A DNA stretch of 64,000 bases, from positions 744,001-808,000 of the forward strand of contig NZ_JACZEP010000002.1 in NCBI RefSeq assembly GCF_014863355.1, given 5' to 3'. The notes under the pieces are model-generated. The model made no database searches. It saw only the letters and a program-made list of their open reading frames with translations, and had not been told where the DNA came from. Position numbers and translations under genes: made by a program. Shown here one piece after another: positions 16,678 through 25,918 of this stretch (the first letter of the stretch is position 1; each line of letters opens with the position of its first letter). The DNA comes from Aminobacter carboxidus (lineage in GTDB: Bacteria > Pseudomonadota > Alphaproteobacteria > Rhizobiales > Rhizobiaceae).

Positions 16678-16983
16678 GTGAATGTCGCCAACCTGCAACT
16701 CGAAGGCCTTGTGATGGCCATCGCCACCATCAATCATATCCTGGTCCGCAAGGGCGTGCTGTCGGCCGAAGAGATCGACATCGCCTTGCGCAAGGCCGAG
16801 GCGAGCGAGACATCGGGAGAGCGCTCCGAAGAGCTGTCGTCGTCCCACCGCGACGCCATCAACTTCCCGATCCGGCTGCTGCAGCTGGCCAACCAATGCC
16901 AGCCGGAAGCCGACATCCCGTCGTTTTCGACCCTGGCCCGGATGGTTGGCCAGATGAAGGAGCCCTATAACGACCAGATGTGA
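16678..16983 (+). CDS. Hypothetical protein (101 aa)
   Basis: 101 residues starting with GTG (MNVANLQLEGLVMAIATINH), chosen because AAAGGAG lies eight bases upstream. The first half is a helical segment with a KGVLSAEEIDIALRKAEAS stretch; the middle has ERSEELSSSHRDAI. No family is assigned. Cytoplasmic by composition. Probably transcribed with the two small genes before it. Confidence 0.65.
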   Translation: MNVANLQLEGLVMAIATINHILVRKGVLSAEEIDIALRKAEASETSGERSEELSSSHRDAINFPIRLLQLANQCQPEADIPSFSTLARMVGQMKEPYNDQM

Positions 16984-17074
16984 GCCCTGCCTCAATCCTT
17001 TGGCCGCCGTGCCCCATGCCGCGCTGCCGCGATTGTTTTCAGATGGGGCGGCGTGAGGCAGCCTTGGGGGCAGA

Positions 17075-17791
17075 ATGAAGATCCTTGTTTTCCAGCATCT
17101 GCGCGTCGAGCACAGCGGCATCTTCGCCGGGTTCTGGCGCGAGGCCGGGCATAGCGAGCACATCGTCGAGCTCGACGAAGGCGGCGCGATTCCCGATCTC
17201 GACGGCTTCGACATGCTGGCGGTGATGGGCGGGCCGATGGATGTCTGGCAGGAAGAGGCCCATCCCTGGCTGAGACAGGAGAAGGCGGCGATCCGGCGCT
17301 GGGTGCGCGAACTCGGGCGGCCCTATCTCGGCATCTGCCTTGGCCACCAGCTTTTGGCCGATGCGCTGGGCGGCAAGGTCGGGCTGATGAAGGCGCCCGA
17401 AGTCGGGCTTGCCACCGTCGAGCTGACCGCAGCCGGTCGAGCCGACCGGTTGTTTGCCGGCGTCGAACCAGCGATCGAAACGCTGCAATGGCATGGCGCG
17501 GAGGTTTCAGGGCTGCCCGAGGGCGGCGAAGTTCTCGCCGCAAACGCCGCTTGCCCGATCCAGGCGATGCGTGTCGGCCACAAGGCCTACGGTTTCCAGT
17601 ATCATATGGAGATCACCGACCGCACCGTCGGCGACTGGTCGCAGATCCCGGAATATGCCGCGAGCCTCGAGCAGGCACTGGGAGCTGACGAGGCCGGGCG
17701 GCTGGCACAGACTGTCGCACCGCATCTGCCTGTATTCCGCGCCACCGCGCGCCGCATCAACGACAACTTCTTCGCTGCCATAAGCGGTTGA
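17075..17791 (+). CDS. Type 1 glutamine amidotransferase
   Basis: 238-residue stand-alone class I glutamine amidotransferase (GATase1). The nucleophile motif is GICLGHQLLADALGG with Cys88, and the His/Glu partners are at QYHMEI (about His177 and Glu179). The oxyanion segment is AVMGGPMDVW. Such proteins hydrolyse gamma-glutamyl amides or related bonds; the substrate is unknown. AGCCTTGGGGGC precedes the ATG. Monocistronic by context. Confidence 0.9.
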   Translation: MKILVFQHLRVEHSGIFAGFWREAGHSEHIVELDEGGAIPDLDGFDMLAVMGGPMDVWQEEAHPWLRQEKAAIRRWVRELGRPYLGICLGHQLLADALGGKVGLMKAPEVGLATVELTAAGRADRLFAGVEPAIETLQWHGAEVSGLPEGGEVLAANAACPIQAMRVGHKAYGFQYHMEITDRTVGDWSQIPEYAASLEQALGADEAGRLAQTVAPHLPVFRATARRINDNFFAAISG

Positions 17792-17896
17792 GCGCGGCCC
17801 ACTTTGTCCCTTGTTGTCGGTGGTGTGCCGACATGGCTGGTTGTATTCGCGGGCGTATCGCCCTAGGCAGGCACAAGCCAGAAAAAGAGGACAAAG

Positions 17897-18061
17897 ATGC
17901 CCAGACCGACGAACTACAATCAGGAACGCCGCGACCGCGATCGCGCCAAGGCGGCGAAAAAGGCCGACAAGCTGGCCGCCAAGGCCGAAGCCAAGCAGCG
18001 CGGAAAGTCCGATACGGAGATGGAGTCGGAGCCGGAAGGCGAAACCGAAAACCAGGAATAG
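17897..18061 (+). CDS. Small charged protein (54 aa)
   Basis: 54 residues, MPRPTNYNQERRDRDRAKAA, then a Lys/Ala-rich helix and an acidic tail ending TENQE. AAAGAGGACAAAG precedes the ATG. The NYNQERRDRDRAKAAKKA pattern recurs in short conserved proteins of alphaproteobacteria known to me only as hypotheticals. The lack of any hydrophobic segment suggests a cytoplasmic, perhaps nucleic-acid-binding protein. Confidence 0.7.
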   Translation: MPRPTNYNQERRDRDRAKAAKKADKLAAKAEAKQRGKSDTEMESEPEGETENQE

Positions 18062-18131
18062 CCGCCGCAGGCGCCGCCAAGGGCGCTACCGAACCGCGTA
18101 TCCGGCCCTTGATCCCGGGCCGGTGCGCCGG

Positions 18132-18386
18132 TCAGTCCTTGTCGTTGATGAAGACGTTGACCTCGCGCGCCGCAGCGATGAAGGCGCGCCGTGCCGACAT
18201 GACAGGCTTTTCGCCCGACATGGCGTCGGAGCAGGCCTGCAGGGCCGCACGATGCTTGGGGCTGCGCTTGCCGGGCCAGCTGTTGAGCAGGAAGGCGGAA
18301 GCTTCTTTTGCGGTGCGCAGGAGTAGCGGGGTGCCGGCCGGATCGGCCTTCACGGTGACGGGAGTTTCGAACCTGACGTTTTCCAT
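18132..18386 (-). CDS. DUF982 domain protein (1 of 4)
   Basis: 84 residues with the DUF982 pattern: an N-terminal strand FETPVTVKADPAG, the middle AFLLNSWPGKRSPKHRAALQAC, and the closing SARRAFIAAAREVNVFI. DUF982 is almost restricted to rhizobia and relatives and is of unknown function. Other copies are at 33844, 36462 and 36897 and differ strongly from this one. Confidence 0.85.
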   Translation of the reverse strand: MENVRFETPVTVKADPAGTPLLLRTAKEASAFLLNSWPGKRSPKHRAALQACSDAMSGEKPVMSARRAFIAAAREVNVFINDKD

Positions 18387-18589
18387 CGCCGCTCATACGC
18401 CAAACCGGCGGGGGAAGCGAGCCGCATAACGCCTCATGGTTGAAGAGCCGGAATTGGCTTGGCTGCACCGGCTCGAAAGGGCTCGCGGCACATCCTTTCT
18501 GGGCCTTGCCGGCGCTCACATGGCGTGACAGAGCAGGCTCTTGCTGCCGGCTGCCACGGAGTTCGCCGGGTGAGCGACGAGGGGGAACA

Positions 18590-19009
18590 ATGAACACCAA
18601 ACGGATACTGCCTGCCATTCTTGGCCTGCTCATCGCTGCGACCACGCCGGCATTCGCCGAGGGCGACCGCTACCGCGCCTTCTCCACCACCGCCGAGAGC
18701 ATCACCGGCGACATCTCGATGGATGATTTCTCCATCACTTTCGCCAATGGCGAGTCCCTGAAGTTCGCGGCCTTGCTGGGCGACCATTTCGTCGTCGACG
18801 GCAGCCGCGTCAACGCGTCCGTCTACAGCGTGGAGGATCCCTCCGACCCCGAACTGGAAAACGGCAACAGGCTGTGCGGGGCGGGCGACGTGACCTACCT
18901 CGCCAGCTGGAGCGGCGGCGAGGGCCTGACGATCGTTGCCGTGTTCACCGGCGACGAACCGCCGGAGAGCAGCGACGAGATGTGCGCGTCGTATACATAT
19001 CAGGATTGA
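18590..19009 (+). CDS. Periplasmic hypothetical protein
   Basis: 139 residues with a Sec signal peptide (MNTKRILPAILGLLIAATTP, cleavage after AFA). The mature part is acidic and beta-rich, with two Cys residues (LCGAGDVTYL and DEMCASYTY) that could form a disulfide. No family recognised. GAGGGGGAA just before the ATG sets the start. Possibly a small secreted or periplasmic stress protein. Confidence 0.75.
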   Translation: MNTKRILPAILGLLIAATTPAFAEGDRYRAFSTTAESITGDISMDDFSITFANGESLKFAALLGDHFVVDGSRVNASVYSVEDPSDPELENGNRLCGAGDVTYLASWSGGEGLTIVAVFTGDEPPESSDEMCASYTYQD

Positions 19010-19129
19010 TGTGGAGGGCGGCGGGCCCAGGTCCGTTCGGTAGGCACCCGCTTGAGGACGGCTCGCCGGTGGCGCTGTCTTCCTTGTCGCGACGGCGTTC
19101 CTCCTTGTCGGCAATTGTGAAGACGATGG

Positions 19130-19225
19130 CTAGTATGCCGTCAGACCGATGCCCGCTCCAAGAAACCAGCCAATCGGCCCGAACAGCGTGCCAACAATCC
19201 AGACACAAGCGCAAACAACAAGCAT
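19130..19225 (-). pseudogene. Possible frameshifted small membrane protein
   Basis: On the minus strand an ATG at 19223-19225 opens 31 codons, MLVVCACVWIVGTLFGPIGW then a Gly-rich end and TAG, a convincing membrane helix. Just upstream, in another frame, lies a second hydrophobic stretch (GTIAAGCSIAWIFSMIGG, about 19255-19315) with no good start. Read together across a frame change they look like one small two-helix protein. The rest of 19010-19345 shows no gene. Confidence 0.3.
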
Positions 19226-19345
19226 GACAAAACTGCTTGGGTGTGAGTTTTGGGCCTCCGATCATGGAGAAAATCCAGGCGATTGAGCAGCCAGCTGCAA
19301 TTGTGCCAACATTCCAGTTCGCGGCACGGTTATGGCCGCGCAAAC

Positions 19346-19376
19346 AAAAAAGCCCCTGATTGCTCAGGGGCTTTTT
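19346..19376 (-). terminator. fba terminator (bidirectional)
   Basis: Perfect 13-bp stem AAAAAGCCCCTGA (19347-19359) / TCAGGGGCTTTTT (19364-19376) with a 4-base loop, 24 bp past the fba stop codon. T runs on both strands allow it to act in either direction. Confidence 0.9.
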
Positions 19377-19399
19377 GCATTTCTGCCTGAAGTCTCGGC

Positions 19400-20425
19400 T
19401 TACGCCGCCTTCTCCAGCGCCTGTTGCCACTGGCCAAGTGCCGCCAGGTGGTTCATGTGGGCACGGTGGGTGAAGGCGGCCTGGCCGGCACCGAGGTTTT
19501 CGACCTTGCCCGACCATGCCTTCTGCGGCGCTGCCTGCAGCGCGCGGCCGTAGGAGAAGGTCAGCTTCCACGGATGCGGGCCAATCGCGTTGATGGCGTT
19601 GAGGTTGGCGGTTGCCTCCTCGTCGGACTGGCCGCCCGACAGGAAGGCGATGCCCGGGACCGCCGCTGGAACCGTCTCGCGGAACAGCTTGATGGTCTTT
19701 TCGGCGATCTCTTCGGCGCTGGCCTGCCTTGCGGCCTTCTTGCCGGAGATGACCATGTTCGGCTTCAGGATCGTGCCTTCGAGGTTGACGCGGGCGGCGT
19801 AGAGCTCGTCATAGAGCTTGACCAGCGTCGCCTTGGTGACGTCGTAGCAGGTGTCGATGTCGTGGGCGCCGTCCATCAGCACTTCCGGCTCGACGATCGG
19901 CACGATGCCGGCTTCCTGGCACAGTGCTGCGTAGCGGGCGAGCGCCTGGGTGTTGGCCGACAGCGAATAGGCCGAAGGCACGTTGCGGGTGGTGTCGATG
20001 TCGATCACGGCGCGCCATTTGGCGAAGCGGGCACCGAGTTTGTAGTACTCGGCCATGCGCTCGCGCAGGCCGTCGAGGCCTTCGGTGATGGTATCGCCGG
20101 GGAAGTTGACGATGCCCTTGGCACCGGCATCGACCTTGATGCCGGGGATGGCGCCGGATGCCTTGATGAGCTCGACCAGCGGCGTGCCGTCGGCAGCGCT
20201 CTGGCGAATGGTCTCGTCGTAGAGGATGACGCCGGAGATGTACTTGGTCATCGCCTCCTTGGTACGGAACATCATTTCGCGATAGTCGCGGCGGCTATCG
20301 GCCGTCGACTCGACGCCGATGACGTCGAAACGCTTCTTGATGGTGCCGGAGCTTTCGTCCGCAGCCAGAATGCCCTTGCCGTTCGCAACCATGGCGACGG
20401 CGATGTCTTCGAGACGTTCGCTCAT
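19400..20425 (-). CDS. fba: Class I fructose-bisphosphate aldolase
   Basis: 341 residues of class I aldolase, the Schiff-base type: MSERLEDIAVAMVANGKGILAADESSGTIKK at the start (shown in parts), SGVILYDETIRQ, and the active-site strand GTILKPNMVISGK with the catalytic Lys. It interconverts fructose 1,6-bisphosphate with DHAP and glyceraldehyde 3-phosphate. CAGGAGAAA precedes the ATG. It belongs to the glycolysis block fba-pgk-gap-tkt, all on the minus strand but each with its own spacing. Confidence 0.95.
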   Translation of the reverse strand: MSERLEDIAVAMVANGKGILAADESSGTIKKRFDVIGVESTADSRRDYREMMFRTKEAMTKYISGVILYDETIRQSAADGTPLVELIKASGAIPGIKVDAGAKGIVNFPGDTITEGLDGLRERMAEYYKLGARFAKWRAVIDIDTTRNVPSAYSLSANTQALARYAALCQEAGIVPIVEPEVLMDGAHDIDTCYDVTKATLVKLYDELYAARVNLEGTILKPNMVISGKKAARQASAEEIAEKTIKLFRETVPAAVPGIAFLSGGQSDEEATANLNAINAIGPHPWKLTFSYGRALQAAPQKAWSGKVENLGAGQAAFTHRAHMNHLAALGQWQQALEKAA

Positions 20426-20756
20426 ACAAGTTTCTCCTGATCAGATGCGGCGCGCATAGCAGATGGTTTTCCCGAACGGAATGCCGGCAACAAGCCTATA
20501 ACCGATTGAAATTATTTCAATCGTTTTAGATCTGGGGCAAGAACAACGCGCAGTTGTCGAAAATATGAACTTATATACTTCTGAATAGATAAAAGTACAT
20601 TGGCTGGCCTCGAGCCTGGCCACTTCGACTCGGCCCGATGAAGGCCATTTCGGACGTCCGCAAGCAGCAGGCCTTCGCCTATCTATTATATCAGTGAGTG
20701 CTAAAATAAATGCCCTCCGCATGCGCCTGTGCGCATGACGATGATGGGAGGAAGCC
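20426..20756. other. AT-richer divergent promoter region
   Basis: 331 bp between fba and the cupin gene, distinctly AT-richer than the surroundings in its middle (for example TGAACTTATATACTTC and CTATTATATCAG). It must carry promoters for both divergent genes, but no operator or convincing sigma-70 pair can be fixed by eye. No open frame looks coding. Confidence 0.6.
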
Positions 20757-21137
20757 ATGGCCGATGGCGGAATGAACGTGACGAAATTCGAGTTCAAGTC
20801 TCACAACGAACCAGACGAGGTGCGTGCGCCCGACAAGACCCGCGTCGAGGTGGTCCGGCTGACAGGTTTCACCCTTGGTCGCCTCAACATGGAGCCGGGA
20901 TGGCGGTGGTCGGAATGCGTCAAGCCGGTGGTCAAGACAGACAGCTGCCAGGTGTCGCATGTCGGCTACGTCGTCTCGGGCACCCTTACGGTGAGGCTGA
21001 ATGACGGGACCGAAAAGACGCTCAAGCAAGGTGCCTCCTACACCATTCCGCCGGGCCACGATGCCTGGGTCGAAGGCAACGAACGTTTCGTCTGCATCGA
21101 GGTGATGAGCGCCGAGCAATACGCCAAGCCGGTGTAA
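20757..21137 (+). CDS. Cupin domain protein
   Basis: 126 residues forming a single cupin: the motif-1 region CQVSHVGYVVSGTLTVRL (His plus G-x(5)-G-like) and motif 2 YTIPPGHDAWVEGNE (P-x-G-x2-H). The family binds a metal and can be enzyme or sensor; the short size fits a small isomerase- or sensor-like cupin. GGGAGGAAG precedes the ATG. It is divergent from fba. Role unknown. Confidence 0.88.
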   Translation: MADGGMNVTKFEFKSHNEPDEVRAPDKTRVEVVRLTGFTLGRLNMEPGWRWSECVKPVVKTDSCQVSHVGYVVSGTLTVRLNDGTEKTLKQGASYTIPPGHDAWVEGNERFVCIEVMSAEQYAKPV

Positions 21138-21179
21138 AGGGAGCTGGACAGCCCTACAGCGAGGTCAGGTCGACGCTGA

Positions 21180-21325
21180 AACCCCTCTCCGGCCCTCCGG
21201 GCCACCTCTCCCCCAGAGGGGCGAGGAACCTAGGTCCCTGATAGGTTCACCAGTACCGCGCCTCTCCAGCTTGGGTTCCTCGCCCGTTGGGGAGAGGTGC
21301 CGAGCGCAGCGAGGCGGAGAGCGGC
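21180..21325. repeat. Long inverted-repeat intergenic element
   Basis: Left arm CCCCTCTCCGGCCCTCCGGG ... GGCGAGGAACC (21182-21230), right arm GGTTCCTCGCCCGTTGGGGAGAGGTG ... (21274-21325, shown split), imperfectly complementary. Such GC-rich palindromes are common between genes in Mesorhizobium-type genomes. It lies between the cupin gene and the 3' end of pgk and could form a transcriptional stop. Confidence 0.6.
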
Positions 21326-21401
21326 GCGTGGCGCCGACTACGCCGTTGTCGCATGAAATGAATCCTCCCCCGCTTTCGCAAGGGAGGAAAACCGTTACGC
21401 G

Positions 21402-22598
21402 TCAGGCCTTGAGCACTTCCACGCCAGGCAGTTCCTTGCCTTCCATCCATTCGAGGAACGCGCCGCCGGCGGTGGAGACGTAGGAGAAGTCGTCGGCTAC
21501 GCCGGCATGGTTGAGGGCGGCCACCGTGTCGCCGCCGCCGGCGACCGAGACGAGCTTGCCGGCCTTGGTGCGGGCGGCTGCGTGCTGGGCGGCGGAGACG
21601 GTCGCCTTGTCGAAAGGGGTGATCTCGAAGGCGCCGAGCGGGCCGTTCCAGACCAGCGTCGACGCACGGTCGATCCAGTCGTTGATCGAGGCGACGGTCT
21701 TCGGGCCGACGTCGAGGATCATCGCATCGGCTGGAACCGCGTCGATGGCGACGACCTCGTTGGCGGCACCGGCCTTGAACTCGCGGGCGATGACGCCGTC
21801 CGACGGCAGGATGATGGCGCAGCCCGCGCTCGCTGCTTCGATCATGATCTGCTTGGCAGTGGCGGCAAGGTCGTGCTCGCACAGCGACTTGCCGACATCG
21901 GTGCCGCGCGCGGCGAGGAAGGTGTTGGCCATGCCGCCGCCGATGACCAGTGCGTCGACCTTCTTCACCAGGTTCATCAGCAGGTCGATCTTGGACGAGA
22001 CCTTGGCGCCGCCGACGATGGCGACGACCGGCTTGACCGGGTTGCCCAGGCCCTTTTCCAGCGCCTCGAGCTCGGCCTGCATGGTGCGCCCGGCATAGGC
22101 CGGCAGCTTGTGGGCGAGGCCTTCGGTCGAGGCATGCGCGCGGTGGGCGGCCGAGAAGGCGTCGTTGACGAAGATGTCGCCATTGGCGGCAAGCTGCTCG
22201 ACGAAATCAGGATCGTTCTTTTCCTCGGCCTTGTAGAAGCGGGTGTTTTCCAAAAGCAGGATGTCGCCGTCCTTCATCGCGGCGACGGCGCTTGCCGCCT
22301 TGTCGCCGATGCAGTCGGCGGCAAAGCCGACCGGGCGGCCGATGACCTCTGATGTTGCCGCGGCGATGGGGGCCAGCGACAGAGCCGGATCGGGGCCGTC
22401 CTTCGGGCGGCCGAAATGGGCGAGCAGGATGACCCTGGCGCCCTTGCCGGACAGCTCGGAGATGGTGGGCGCGACGCGCTCGATGCGGGTTGCGTCGGAA
22501 ACCTTGCCGTCGGCCATCGGCACGTTGAGGTCGACGCGGACCAGAACCCGCTTGCCGCTGACGTTGCCGATGGTGTCGAGAGTCCTGAAGCCGGCCAT
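21402..22598 (-). CDS. pgk: Phosphoglycerate kinase
   Basis: 398 residues. Clear PGK signatures: [18 protein letters not shown] at the start, [38 protein letters not shown], and the C-terminal [17 protein letters not shown] with ATP-binding glycines. Catalyses 1,3-bisphosphoglycerate plus ADP to 3-phosphoglycerate plus ATP. GAGGAAAGGGAAA precedes the ATG. Full length; part of the glycolytic block. Confidence 0.97.
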   Translation of the reverse strand: MAGFRTLDTIGNVSGKRVLVRVDLNVPMADGKVSDATRIERVAPTISELSGKGARVILLAHFGRPKDGPDPALSLAPIAAATSEVIGRPVGFAADCIGDKAASAVAAMKDGDILLLENTRFYKAEEKNDPDFVEQLAANGDIFVNDAFSAAHRAHASTEGLAHKLPAYAGRTMQAELEALEKGLGNPVKPVVAIVGGAKVSSKIDLLMNLVKKVDALVIGGGMANTFLAARGTDVGKSLCEHDLAATAKQIMIEAASAGCAIILPSDGVIAREFKAGAANEVVAIDAVPADAMILDVGPKTVASINDWIDRASTLVWNGPLGAFEITPFDKATVSAAQHAAARTKAGKLVSVAGGGDTVAALNHAGVADDFSYVSTAGGAFLEWMEGKELPGVEVLKA

Positions 22599-22794
22599 GG
22601 GGTTTCCCTTTCCTCATTGGGCGCGCATCTGCCGATACGCCGCGAGATCGCGCGGACCATAGCCAGCGCCGACGCGGATGCAAGGTTTGTGGGGGGCGGC
22701 GGGTGGAAAATAGTGGGTTTCTGATGTCGATCAGGAGATTTCTGAACCGTCGCTGCGGCTGTCCCAAACTGAAAACATGCGCAGTCCTTCATCC

Positions 22795-24660
22795 TCACGC
22801 GTCCTCGGGCAAGCCTTCCGAGGTTGTCGCCGGCGTCTCCTGCTTGGCGGATGCCTTGCCTGAACGCCGGGCGAGAAAGCGCTTGATGCGGTCGCTGATT
22901 TCGCCGCCGCTCAGGAACACCGGCACGGGCGGTGGAGGAGGGGCAGGCTCGATCGACAGGCCGACCGACATGATGCGGCCCTTTTCGTCGACGTCGCGGA
23001 CGATCAGGTCGATCAGCCCGAGCGAGACGCGGTCGGCATATTCGACATGGCCGCGCAGCCGTTGCTTGATCAGGTCGGCGATGGTCAGCTTGAGTTCCTC
23101 GTCCTTCACCGACGCGCCGTAGATGGCGACGAGCTCGCCGGCGAGGTGGGTCTGGTCGACGGTGAAGGCGCCGAAGAAGTCCTCGTCCTCGGCATGGACT
23201 TCGGCGCGGGAGGCAAACAGCCGGTCGAGCAGGCGCGGATAGCGGTCGGGCACGAAGATGTAGACGTTGTCGCCGGCCTGCAGGCGGCCCATGTCCTGGA
23301 AGCGCATCGAACGGCCGTCGCGCACGACCAGTGAAGGCCTCGCCCAGCGCGGGACGCGCTGGCCCTTGGCCACTGGGCTGCCTGGAACGACGCGGTAGGC
23401 GAGCAGTTCGTGGTGGGCCGAGCCGGGCAGTTCGAGCTCGACCTTGTCGAGCGGGCCGAAGCGCTGCGGCACGATCAGGCCAAGGCGGCGGGCGAGCGGG
23501 CCGACGGTCCAGCCCTGGATCACCAGCGACGACAACACGATGATGAAGGCGATGTTGAAGATATCGCGGCCGTTTTCGAGCCCGCCGAGCACCGGCGTGA
23601 TGGCAAGCAGGATGGAGACGGCACCACGCAGGCCGACCCAGGAGATAAAGGCGGTTTCCTGGCGCGGGAACTTGAACGGGATCAGGCACAGCCAGACCGC
23701 AAGGGGCCTGGCGACGAACATCAGGAAGAAGCCGAGCAACAGCGCCGACAGGACGATCTCGGGAAACTGCGACGGCGTGGCAAACAGGCCAAGCACCAAA
23801 AACATGATGATCTGGGCGAGCCAGGACATACCGTCCTGGAAACGCTTCAGCGTCGAGACCGCGCGGATGTCGGAATTGCCGGCGACGAGGCCGGCGAGAT
23901 AGACGGCAAGGAAGCCCGAGCCGCCGACAGCACCCGCTGCGGCGAAGACCAGCAGCGACAGCGTCAGCACGAAGATCGGCAACAGGCCGCGGTCGAGGTT
24001 GAGCCGTTCGACCAGCTTGACGATCAGGAAGCCGCCGAGCAGGCCGATGGCGGCACCCAGGATCATCTGGACGAAGAAGCCGACGACGAGATCGACGAGC
24101 AAAAGGTCGGTGTCGGGCTTGGCGCCGAGCGCGATGATCTCGACCAGGGTGATGGTCAGGAAGATGGCGATCGGGTCGTTGGTGCCGGACTCGATTTCGA
24201 GCGTCGAGCGGACGCGCTCGCGCAGGTTGATGTTGCCGGCGCGCAGCAGGAAGAACACGGCCGCAGCATCGGTCGAGGCGACGGCGGCCCCGAGCAGGAA
24301 GGATTCGAGCCAGGTGAAGCCGGTGAGGTAATAGGCGGCGATGCCGAAGACGACGGTGGTGATGCCGACGCCGATGGTGGCAAGCGTGAGGGCCGGCATG
24401 CCGGCCTGGCGTAACACGCCGACAGGCGTGCCGAAGCCTGAGTCAAACAGGATGACGGCAAGTGCTATGGCGCCGACGAAATAGGCGATGTGGGCATTGT
24501 CGAAGACGATGCCGAGGCCGTCGACGCCGCTGGCAAGGCCGATGCCGAGGAACAGCAACAGCAAGGGGGCGCCGAAGCGGAAGGCGATCAGGCTTGAAAA
24601 CGCCGCCGCCACGACCAGCGCGGTGCCTACCAGCGTGATGAGATATACCGCCTGTTCCAT
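22795..24660 (-). CDS. K+/H+ antiporter, NhaP2/CvrA type
   Basis: 621-residue inner-membrane cation/proton antiporter. The N-terminal 390 residues hold about 12 membrane helices with the CPA1 motifs, including AVASTDAAAVFFLL and ESGTNDPIAIFL. A TrkA-C type regulatory domain follows (about 420-490, AYRVVPGSPVAKGQRV), then a CorC/HlyC-like transporter-associated domain (about 510-600), as in NhaP2. The ATG at 24658-24660 is preferred; the frame reads on to 24774 without a better ribosome site. It lies between gap and pgk, an unusual neighbour in a glycolytic block. Confidence 0.92.
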   Translation of the reverse strand: MEQAVYLITLVGTALVVAAAFSSLIAFRFGAPLLLLFLGIGLASGVDGLGIVFDNAHIAYFVGAIALAVILFDSGFGTPVGVLRQAGMPALTLATIGVGITTVVFGIAAYYLTGFTWLESFLLGAAVASTDAAAVFFLLRAGNINLRERVRSTLEIESGTNDPIAIFLTITLVEIIALGAKPDTDLLLVDLVVGFFVQMILGAAIGLLGGFLIVKLVERLNLDRGLLPIFVLTLSLLVFAAAGAVGGSGFLAVYLAGLVAGNSDIRAVSTLKRFQDGMSWLAQIIMFLVLGLFATPSQFPEIVLSALLLGFFLMFVARPLAVWLCLIPFKFPRQETAFISWVGLRGAVSILLAITPVLGGLENGRDIFNIAFIIVLSSLVIQGWTVGPLARRLGLIVPQRFGPLDKVELELPGSAHHELLAYRVVPGSPVAKGQRVPRWARPSLVVRDGRSMRFQDMGRLQAGDNVYIFVPDRYPRLLDRLFASRAEVHAEDEDFFGAFTVDQTHLAGELVAIYGASVKDEELKLTIADLIKQRLRGHVEYADRVSLGLIDLIVRDVDEKGRIMSVGLSIEPAPPPPPVPVFLSGGEISDRIKRFLARRSGKASAKQETPATTSEGLPEDA

Positions 24661-24789
24661 CCCCGACCCGTCTGCGAACCACCTGTTCGTTGCGTCGGTT
24701 GAGAGTGCGGCGAAGAAAAGGCCATGTCCAAGCAAGAATGGATTTTTGCCGGCTTGGACCAAAGTTTTTTGCATTGCGGCAAAAATGAA

Positions 24790-24813
24790 AACGCCCGGCC
24801 GAAGCCGGGCGTT
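24790..24813 (-). terminator. gap terminator
   Basis: Perfect 10-bp stem AACGCCCGGC (24790-24799) / GCCGGGCGTT (24804-24813), loop CGAA. On the minus strand it is followed by TTTTCATTTTT, a good U tract, 74 bp after the gap stop codon. Confidence 0.9.
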
Positions 24814-24825
24814 GCCAATGGGTTA

Positions 24826-24873
24826 GTGCATGACCCCGAGAATCGAATTCGATTTTCGGAAAGGATCATGCAC
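24826..24873. repeat. Rhizobial palindromic intergenic repeat
   Basis: GTGCATGA (24826-24833) and TCATGCAC (24866-24873) bound an imperfect palindrome with the core GAATCGAATTCGATTTTCGG. This is the common rhizobial GATCATGC-type palindrome found near gene ends. It sits between the gap stop codon and its terminator, so the gap mRNA would carry it. Confidence 0.7.
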
Positions 24874-24886
24874 CATTCAAGATCAA

Positions 24887-25897
24887 TCAGCCGATGGTGC
24901 GGCCCATCACGACGGCCGTGTCGGCCATGCGGTTGGAGAAGCCCCACTCGTTGTCGTACCAGGACATGACGCGCACGAGGTTGCCCTCGATGACCTTGGT
25001 CTGGTCGAGCGCGAAGGTCGACGAGGCCGGGTTGTGGTTCATGTCGATGGAGACCAGCGGCTCGTCGGTGAAGGCAAGCACGCCCTTGAGCGGGCCGTTG
25101 GCGGCAGCGATGAGCACCGCATTGACCTCTTCGACCGTGACGTTCTTCTTGGCCAGGAACTTGAAGTCGATGCACGAGACGTTGGGGGTCGGCACGCGGA
25201 TCGAAACGCCGTCGAGCTTGCCCTTCAGTTCCGGCAGCACCAGGCCGACGGCCTTGGCGGCACCGGTCGAGGTCGGGATCATCGACATCGCCGCGGCGCG
25301 GGCGCGGTAGAGATCCTTGTGCATGGTGTCGAGGGTCGGCTGATCACCGGTATAGGCGTGGATCGTGGTCATGAAGCCCTTTTCGATGCCGAAGGCATTG
25401 TTGAGGACCATGGCGACGGGGGCCAGGCAGTTGGTGGTGCAGGACGCATTCGAAATGACGATGTGGTCCTTGGTGATCTTGTCGTGGTTGACACCGTAGA
25501 CGACGGTCAGGTCGGCGCCGTCGGCGGGTGCCGAGACGATGACGCGCTTGGCGCCGGCGGTCAGGTGTGCCGAGGCCTTGTCCTTGGAGGTGAAGATGCC
25601 GGTGCATTCGAGCGCGATGTCGACGCCCAGTTCCTTCCACGGCAGCTGCGACGGATCCTTGATCGCGGTGACCTTGAACTTGTCGGTGCCGATGTTGATG
25701 GAATCGCCTTCGACCTTCACTTCGTGCGGGAAGCGGCCATGCACGCTGTCATAGCGCAGCAGGTGGGCATTGGTCTCGACCGGGCCGAGATCGTTGACGG
25801 CAACGACGTCGATGTCCTTGCGGCCCGACTCATAGATGGCACGCACGATGTTGCGGCCGATGCGGCCGAAACCATTGATGGCAACTCTAACGGTCAT
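24887..25897 (-). CDS. gap: Glyceraldehyde-3-phosphate dehydrogenase, type I
   Basis: 336 residues. Rossmann start [18 protein letters not shown], catalytic [10 protein letters not shown] with the active Cys, and the C-terminal [13 protein letters not shown]. Oxidises glyceraldehyde 3-phosphate to 1,3-bisphosphoglycerate with NAD. CCAGGAGAAC precedes the ATG. It ends 9 bp... upstream neighbour tkt is on the same strand with 21 bp between, so tkt-gap are probably one transcript. Confidence 0.97.
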   Translation of the reverse strand: MTVRVAINGFGRIGRNIVRAIYESGRKDIDVVAVNDLGPVETNAHLLRYDSVHGRFPHEVKVEGDSINIGTDKFKVTAIKDPSQLPWKELGVDIALECTGIFTSKDKASAHLTAGAKRVIVSAPADGADLTVVYGVNHDKITKDHIVISNASCTTNCLAPVAMVLNNAFGIEKGFMTTIHAYTGDQPTLDTMHKDLYRARAAAMSMIPTSTGAAKAVGLVLPELKGKLDGVSIRVPTPNVSCIDFKFLAKKNVTVEEVNAVLIAAANGPLKGVLAFTDEPLVSIDMNHNPASSTFALDQTKVIEGNLVRVMSWYDNEWGFSNRMADTAVVMGRTIG

Positions 25898-25918
25898 GTT
25901 GGTTCTCCTGGGGGACGT

